From Dactylonectria macrodidyma (taxonomy: Eukaryota > Ascomycota > Sordariomycetes > Hypocreales > Nectriaceae), in contig JAGMUV010000004.1 in the NCBI GenBank assembly GCA_020744425.1, positions 2,790,001-2,854,000 on the forward strand: 64,000 bases of DNA, read 5' to 3'. Positions 60,012 through 64,000 of the stretch are shown here, piece after piece; the first letter of the stretch is position 1; every line of letters begins with the position of its first letter. The notes under the pieces were generated by a model. The model had not been told where the DNA came from. It searched no databases and was given only the letters and a program-made list of their open reading frames with translations. Position numbers and translations under genes: made by a program.

Positions 60012-61162
60012 ATGGTCCTGCACAACCCCAACAACTGGCATTGGGTCAACAAGGACGTGTCGGAATGGGCTAAGAAGTGGTTCGAGGAGAACCTCCTCAA
60101 GGTTGAGGCTGAGAGCGGTGACGTCAAGGCCAAGATTAGCAAGATCCAGAGCATGGACGGCGATGTCGACGTCAGCCAACGCAAGGGCAAGGTGATTACC
60201 ATCTTCGATGTCAAGCTCGTCCTGGAGTACTCTGGTAAGGACACGTGCCATGCTGAGGTCGCTTCTCGGAACTAACCCCCTTCCTCAGGATCTGCTCCGG
60301 GAGAAGATGACGTCTCAGGTACTGTTACTGTGCCCGAGGTCGCCCACGACACCGAAGAGGACGAGTACGTGGTACGTGAAGCTCCATTCGCCCCTGTGCC
60401 TTCGGTGGTTCGTCGTAGAATATAGCTAAGTGATTCGTAGTTTGACGTAGACATCTTCGCCGAGTCCAAGGAGAAGCAGCCCGTTAAGGACCTTGTTCGG
60501 TCCAAGCTTGTGCCCCAGCTGCGCGAGCAGTTCCAGAAGCTTGCCCCAGCTCTGATTGCTGAGCACGGCAAGGATATCCAGCATGCCCCTGGTTCCAACC
60601 CCTCCAGCGGTTTCTCGACCCCTAAGGTCCACCCCCAGACCGCTACCCAGAAGCCTGCTGCCACCTCTAGCTCTCAGACCAGCTCCGGTGGCACTGTGAA
60701 CACTACCACTGTCACCGACAACGAGGAGTTCCGTACGAGCGCCGACGAGCTGTACCAGACTTTTGTTGACCCCGGTCGACTGGCTGCCTTCACTCGATCT
60801 CCTCTCAAGGTCTTTGAAGGTGCTAAGAAAGGCGGAAAGTTCGAGCTGTTCGGTGGAAATGTCACTGGCGAATACCTCGAGCTCGAGCCTGGCAAGAAGG
60901 TCGTGCAAAGCTGGCGGTTGGGACAGTGGCCTGCCGGTCACTACTCCAAGCTCCAGATTGAGTTTGACCAGAATGATGTTGATCACGTTACTGTCATGCG
61001 TGTCACCTGGGACGGTGTTCCCGTCGGCCAAGAGGACGTTACCAAGCGCAACTGGCTCGAGTACTACGTCAAGAGCATCAAGCAGACCTTTGGGTTAGTC
61101 TTGCAATCCCTTTGGGCTTTTTAACGCTAACTGTGTTCAATAGCTTCGGCACCATTTTGTAG
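60012..61162 (+). CDS. AHA1: activator of Hsp90 ATPase AHA1
   Basis: Exons 60012-60234, 60289-60371, 60441-61093 and 61144-61162 give 325 residues. The last exon holds only six codons (FGTIL plus stop after the split codon). The N-terminal domain begins with NPNNWHWVNKDVSEWAKKWF, the conserved N-x-N-N-W-H-W motif of Aha1 that reaches the Hsp90 catalytic loop, and continues with the KGK and IFDVKLVLEY strands. A linker rich in S, T and P (about residues 165-205) leads to the C-terminal AHSA1/START-like domain: EEFRTSADELYQTFVDPGRLAAFTRSP, FELFGGNVTGEYLELEPGKKVVQSWRLGQWP, then SKLQIEFDQ. Role: cytosolic co-chaperone that stimulates Hsp90 ATP hydrolysis. It converges on SWF1 with 336 bases between stops. 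Confidence 0.95.
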
Positions 61163-61498
61163 ACGGTCCCGCAAGGGTGGCTAAACGGAGTCGGGGAATC
61201 ACGACGGAGGCAACCTACAGCATCAATACGCTCTATTTGAGGGTAGTACCAGGGGTCGAGAACGCTACCACGGTGGCGGATGGAAGACGCAATCGCGTCT
61301 TCGGTGGCCTGTGCAAGGCCTAGAAGCGTGTGGATATGATTACAATGAGCGATTTGAATGATGAATTATGGAAGAGGCCTGCTTCATTGGCCAAACATAG
61401 GCGAGATCGATTTGACGCTTGAGTGACTGTGCCGCCACTATAGTTGAGGAAAGAAAAAGGTATTCTATATGCAAGATCTAATCTATCAGCTGTATATG
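61163..61498. other. convergent 3' region AHA1 / SWF1
   Basis: 336 bases. This is 3' UTR sequence of the two converging genes; nothing else is seen. Confidence 0.6.
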
Positions 61499-62851
61499 CT
61501 ATTTCGTGCGGCGTCTCTGTTCTACTATTGGTTCATCTTCCCCGTTGCCGAATGTGTAGTTGGGCACAAAGACATCGACCAGGTTGTCCCAAAATCCCAG
61601 GTCATACAAGTTTTCGACGTGGTTCAAACTCCATATCTTCTCCCACGGGCCTTCTCCTGGTAACCTGCCGTCTTCCCGGGGTGGTTCTCCGTCCATCGTG
61701 GTGACAAGGACCTGCTCTGTCTGAACTGGCCAGCGCTTGCACACCGGCTCGATCAGCTGGTTCTTGGGCGAGTGAGGGGGCATTGAACGACGGAACGCGT
61801 AGCCGTCCTGCATGTCCTCCTTCCACTCGGACCACTTGAGGGTCTCGTTGGTTGTGGTGCCGCAGTACACGAGGTAGAGTGTGTAGATGAACAGGCCCCA
61901 GATGAGCGGGCAGGTCAACAAGGCGAGGAGCGTCGTGGCGCCTATGTGGACATTCTCCTGGATGCCCCAACCCCATGCGCCAAGATACTGGTTCATAGAC
62001 ATGTTCTTGGGCGGCCACATGGACCACCTCGGGGCTCTCTGGTAGATGCGGGCGGTAAGATGCGACAGGCCAAGCAGGCCGCCGTAGGTACACAGGAATG
62101 CCGTGGAGGCGAGGAGGAGCAGGAACCAGTGTTGGTTGCCGTAGCCGACGCATGAGTTGATGAAGATGCAGTGGTGGTCGGACTTGGCTACACAGCGCTT
62201 GCAGATGCTGCAGTGTTTGGACCGCGCGGGCTTGAGGAGGTGGCACGTCGAGCACTCGCGGCCAGGTCTGAATAGCGTGTGGTCATAAGGGTAGAGTGAA
62301 AGGTGATAGTTGACATTCTCTGGGGTGATGTAGCCAGGATCGCTGGCGCAGGCGAGGTAGAGGAAGATGTAGGGCATAGCAACGGTGATGACGGCGGTAA
62401 GCTTGGTGAAGGCGCCGATTTGAGGCCACATGTGTGGGAGATACATCGACTCAGAGACGATGAGTATAAGCAGAAAGAATCCCTAGGATGTGTTAGTCCA
62501 TCATCCTGCTGCGATGTGCAAACGTCTATCCATGTTGCATGGGGTTGGCGACTTACCACGACTGTCCAGTGTCGATCATACACCATATAGGCGCCAAACC
62601 TCGTCAAATAACCCGATACCCTTCCACCAGTGAGGGCCTGGTCCACAGCCAGCACCACGTTGGGTAGGTGAACCCATATTAACTTGTGCAACTTGGCAAT
62701 AGGAGTACGTCTTGACGAATGTCAGCAAGTTTCCGTTCTCTGATGCACCAGCACTGACTGACCTCAAAGCAGGTAACCTTCCAAAAAAGGCCACAAAGAC
62801 CATAAAGGATATAAAAAGAATGAGTAGCAGAATTGTTTTGAACGAAGACAT
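61499..62851 (-). CDS. SWF1: DHHC palmitoyltransferase SWF1
   Basis: Exons 62763-62851, 62557-62710 and 61499-62482 give 408 residues. The start MSSFKTILLLILFISFMVFVAFFG is the first membrane segment, then FGRLPALRRTPIAKLHKLIW as in fungal Swf1. The cysteine-rich catalytic domain runs from about 152 to 200: RECSTCHLLKPARSKHCSICKRCVAKSDHHCIFINSCVG, with D183-H184-H185-C186 as the acyl-transfer centre. Two further hydrophobic stretches follow (FLLLLASTAFLCTYGGLLGL and ALLTCPLIWGLFIYTLYLVY), then the TTTNE motif (the TTxE of DHHC enzymes) and the Swf1-type end NLYDLGFWDNLVDVF. Role: palmitoylation of cysteines next to membrane anchors of SNAREs and other single-pass proteins at the ER. All four expected membrane segments are present. 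Confidence 0.93.
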
Positions 62852-63206
62852 GATCGCTACGCTCCTCCAAGGCTTAGACCCTGATGACGATTTATGTAGC
62901 CAAAAGTTAAGAAAAAATCCACCAGTTGTACTACTTGGCAACTGGAGGATTAGCTAGGGCTAGAGTTTGCGATTAGGCTCCCATAACTGTGTAAAATGAC
63001 CCTGATGTTTGAAGAAACCACATTTGTGACAAATATGGGCTAGCAGCACTGAGAGACCAAAGTCCCAATGAGTACACGTAGTTGAGCGTGGCTTTTGAGA
63101 ATCGTCAGCGGCTGGAAGCCTCGGGGTGCCCGGACATGCTTATAGGCGGACGCCAATGCACCGGTAACTCGATACCTGCTGTGCAGCAGTGACGCTTTAA
63201 TCTCGG

Positions 63207-63212
63207 CACGTG
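63207..63212. promoter_or_regulatory. CACGTG E-box
   Basis: CACGTG followed by AC, that is GTCACGTG on the other strand, fits the binding preference of Cbf1-type bHLH factors. It lies about 280 bases before the RAP1-type ATG and overlaps the end of the neighbouring palindrome region. Confidence 0.4.
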
Positions 63213-63213
63213 A

Positions 63214-63229
63214 CCGCGCGATCGCGCGG
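63214..63229. repeat. perfect CG-rich palindrome
   Basis: CCGCGCGATCGCGCGG reads identically on both strands. It lies in the shared promoter of SWF1 and the RAP1-type gene, directly beside the E-box. It could bind a dimeric factor; the CGCG content recalls cell-cycle box sequences, but the match is loose. Confidence 0.6.
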
Positions 63230-63490
63230 CTCGCGACGAGGGATGCGACAGCAACGAACCCAGTGAATCAGTGAAACAGTGACATACGGCCGGCATCGTA
63301 AGGCTCTTTTTTTTGCCCTGTCAGTGTGATGAATATCAGCTCTCCTTCCTGGACTCACGCGTCTTGGCTGAGATCTATGAGCAGTTTGGAGTTCGGCCAC
63401 GCTAGCTAAACTGCAGCTCATCGACCCTAGACGCGACACCCTGATGCAGACACCACCGGCTGATCCTGAAGCGACAGCTCACTCGCCAAA

Positions 63491-64000
63491 ATGGCTGCGG
63501 TGACTTACAATGGCGTAGAAAGCGCAGAGGGTGGGAACATATTCAAGGACGTCAAACTCTGGGTCGCGATGCGCGTTCCCATGCGCAAAGCGATACTCGA
63601 CATGATCACGGTAAGCTACCCCCTTCTTACCCTACTCGCCTGTCCTGATCCTAAAATTTTCTTAGAACAACGGCGGTACTGTCGTGCCCTTGGAAAAGCA
63701 CGCGGATATTCTCATCGCAGATCACGTTAGGAAGGATGCCCCATCAGGGTCCTACTCGTGGAAATTCGTCACCGAGTCTGTGGAGAACGGCATCATACAG
63801 ATCAAAGACCGATATCTCATCGGACGCGATCCGACTCTTCCTAGGCCGGCTGGTAGAGCTAGCCATGGGAAGAAGTCAACTCGGACGCCGTTCACTTCTG
63901 CTGAGGATGCGGCGCTCGCCAAATGGGTGCTTGCTCACAACGTTAATCAACTAGGAAACAAAATCTTTCAAGAGTTTGAGGCGGCGGTAAGTTTAAACCT
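63491..64000 (+). CDS. RAP1-type telomere protein (BRCT plus Myb), 5' part only
   Basis: Exons 63491-63610 and 63666-63986 are visible; a GTAAGT donor at 63987 starts an intron that runs off the window, so the gene is incomplete at its 3' end. The first 147 residues are seen. Residues about 15-88 look like a BRCT domain (NIFKDVKLWVAMRVPMR, then NNGGTVVPLEKHADILIADH, and YSWKFVTESVENG with the conserved W). Residues about 107-147 begin a Rap1-type Myb domain: RTPFTSAEDAALAKWVLAHN, then NKIFQEFEA. The order BRCT then Myb is typical of Rap1 (TERF2IP), which binds telomeric complexes and regulates telomere length and silencing. The C-terminal RCT domain, which would confirm it, lies outside. Confidence 0.8.

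Larger units (their letters stand above)
62852..63490. promoter_or_regulatory. bidirectional promoter region SWF1 / RAP1-type gene
   Basis: 638 bases between divergent starts. Two notable elements sit side by side: an E-box CACGTGAC at 63207-63214, matching Cbf1-type sites, and a perfect 16-base palindrome at 63214-63229. The rest is unremarkable. Confidence 0.45.

Overview
The window is nuclear DNA of a filamentous ascomycete, most likely a Sordariomycete and plausibly Hypocreales. Support: short (about 50-60 nt) GT-AG introns, a fungal beta-tubulin of 446 residues, a dispersed 5S rRNA gene, a Zn(II)2Cys6 regulator, and conserved fungal genes (GCN20, SWF1, AHA1, FMC1, RAP1-type) separated by long GC-moderate intergenic stretches. 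I saw no transposon, CRISPR array, prophage, virus or biosynthetic cluster. Exon boundaries were set by hand from reading frame, GT/AG sites and protein continuity.

Layout. 0.4-4.1 kb: a secreted tyrosinase (8 exons) and a GNAT acetyltransferase. 4.1-8.4 kb: no gene seen. 8.4-12.6 kb: a TamA/DAL81-like nitrogen regulator, preceded by a stretch of about 1.67 kb without a single ATG on the + strand. 14.9-17.7 kb: a membrane-anchored spermidine-synthase-like protein convergent with an FMN-binding split-barrel protein. 20.6-27.8 kb: a 2371-residue protein with about seven N-terminal membrane segments and a huge low-complexity tail carrying about twenty LW-type motifs. 31.0-34.7 kb (minus): a Byr4/Bfa1-like septation/mitotic-exit GAP subunit with a 6-codon first exon. 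34.7-42.4 kb: a 7.7 kb gene-free divergent region with simple repeats. 42.4-52.1 kb: GCN20, beta-tubulin, a divergent 5S rRNA gene, mitochondrial uL6m, MET22/HAL2-type nucleotidase and FMC1. 52.7-56.3 kb (minus): a 1190-residue protein that I do not recognise. 60.0-64.0 kb: AHA1, SWF1 (minus) and the 5' part of a RAP1-type telomere protein that runs off the end.

Most genes are independent housekeeping units, not a pathway. Loose themes: translation and its control (5S rRNA, GCN20, uL6m), mitochondrial biogenesis (uL6m, FMC1, perhaps a targeted MET22 isoform), nitrogen and sulfur metabolism regulation (TamA-like, MET22), and cell division/cytoskeleton (Byr4-like, beta-tubulin).

The strongest second-look items are: the 5S rRNA variant, whose substitutions are mostly paired across helices and look compensatory; the giant membrane protein with the LW-repeat tail; the ATG-free leader of the TamA-like gene; and the weak/strong double start of the MET22-type gene, which could give a targeted and a cytosolic isoform.
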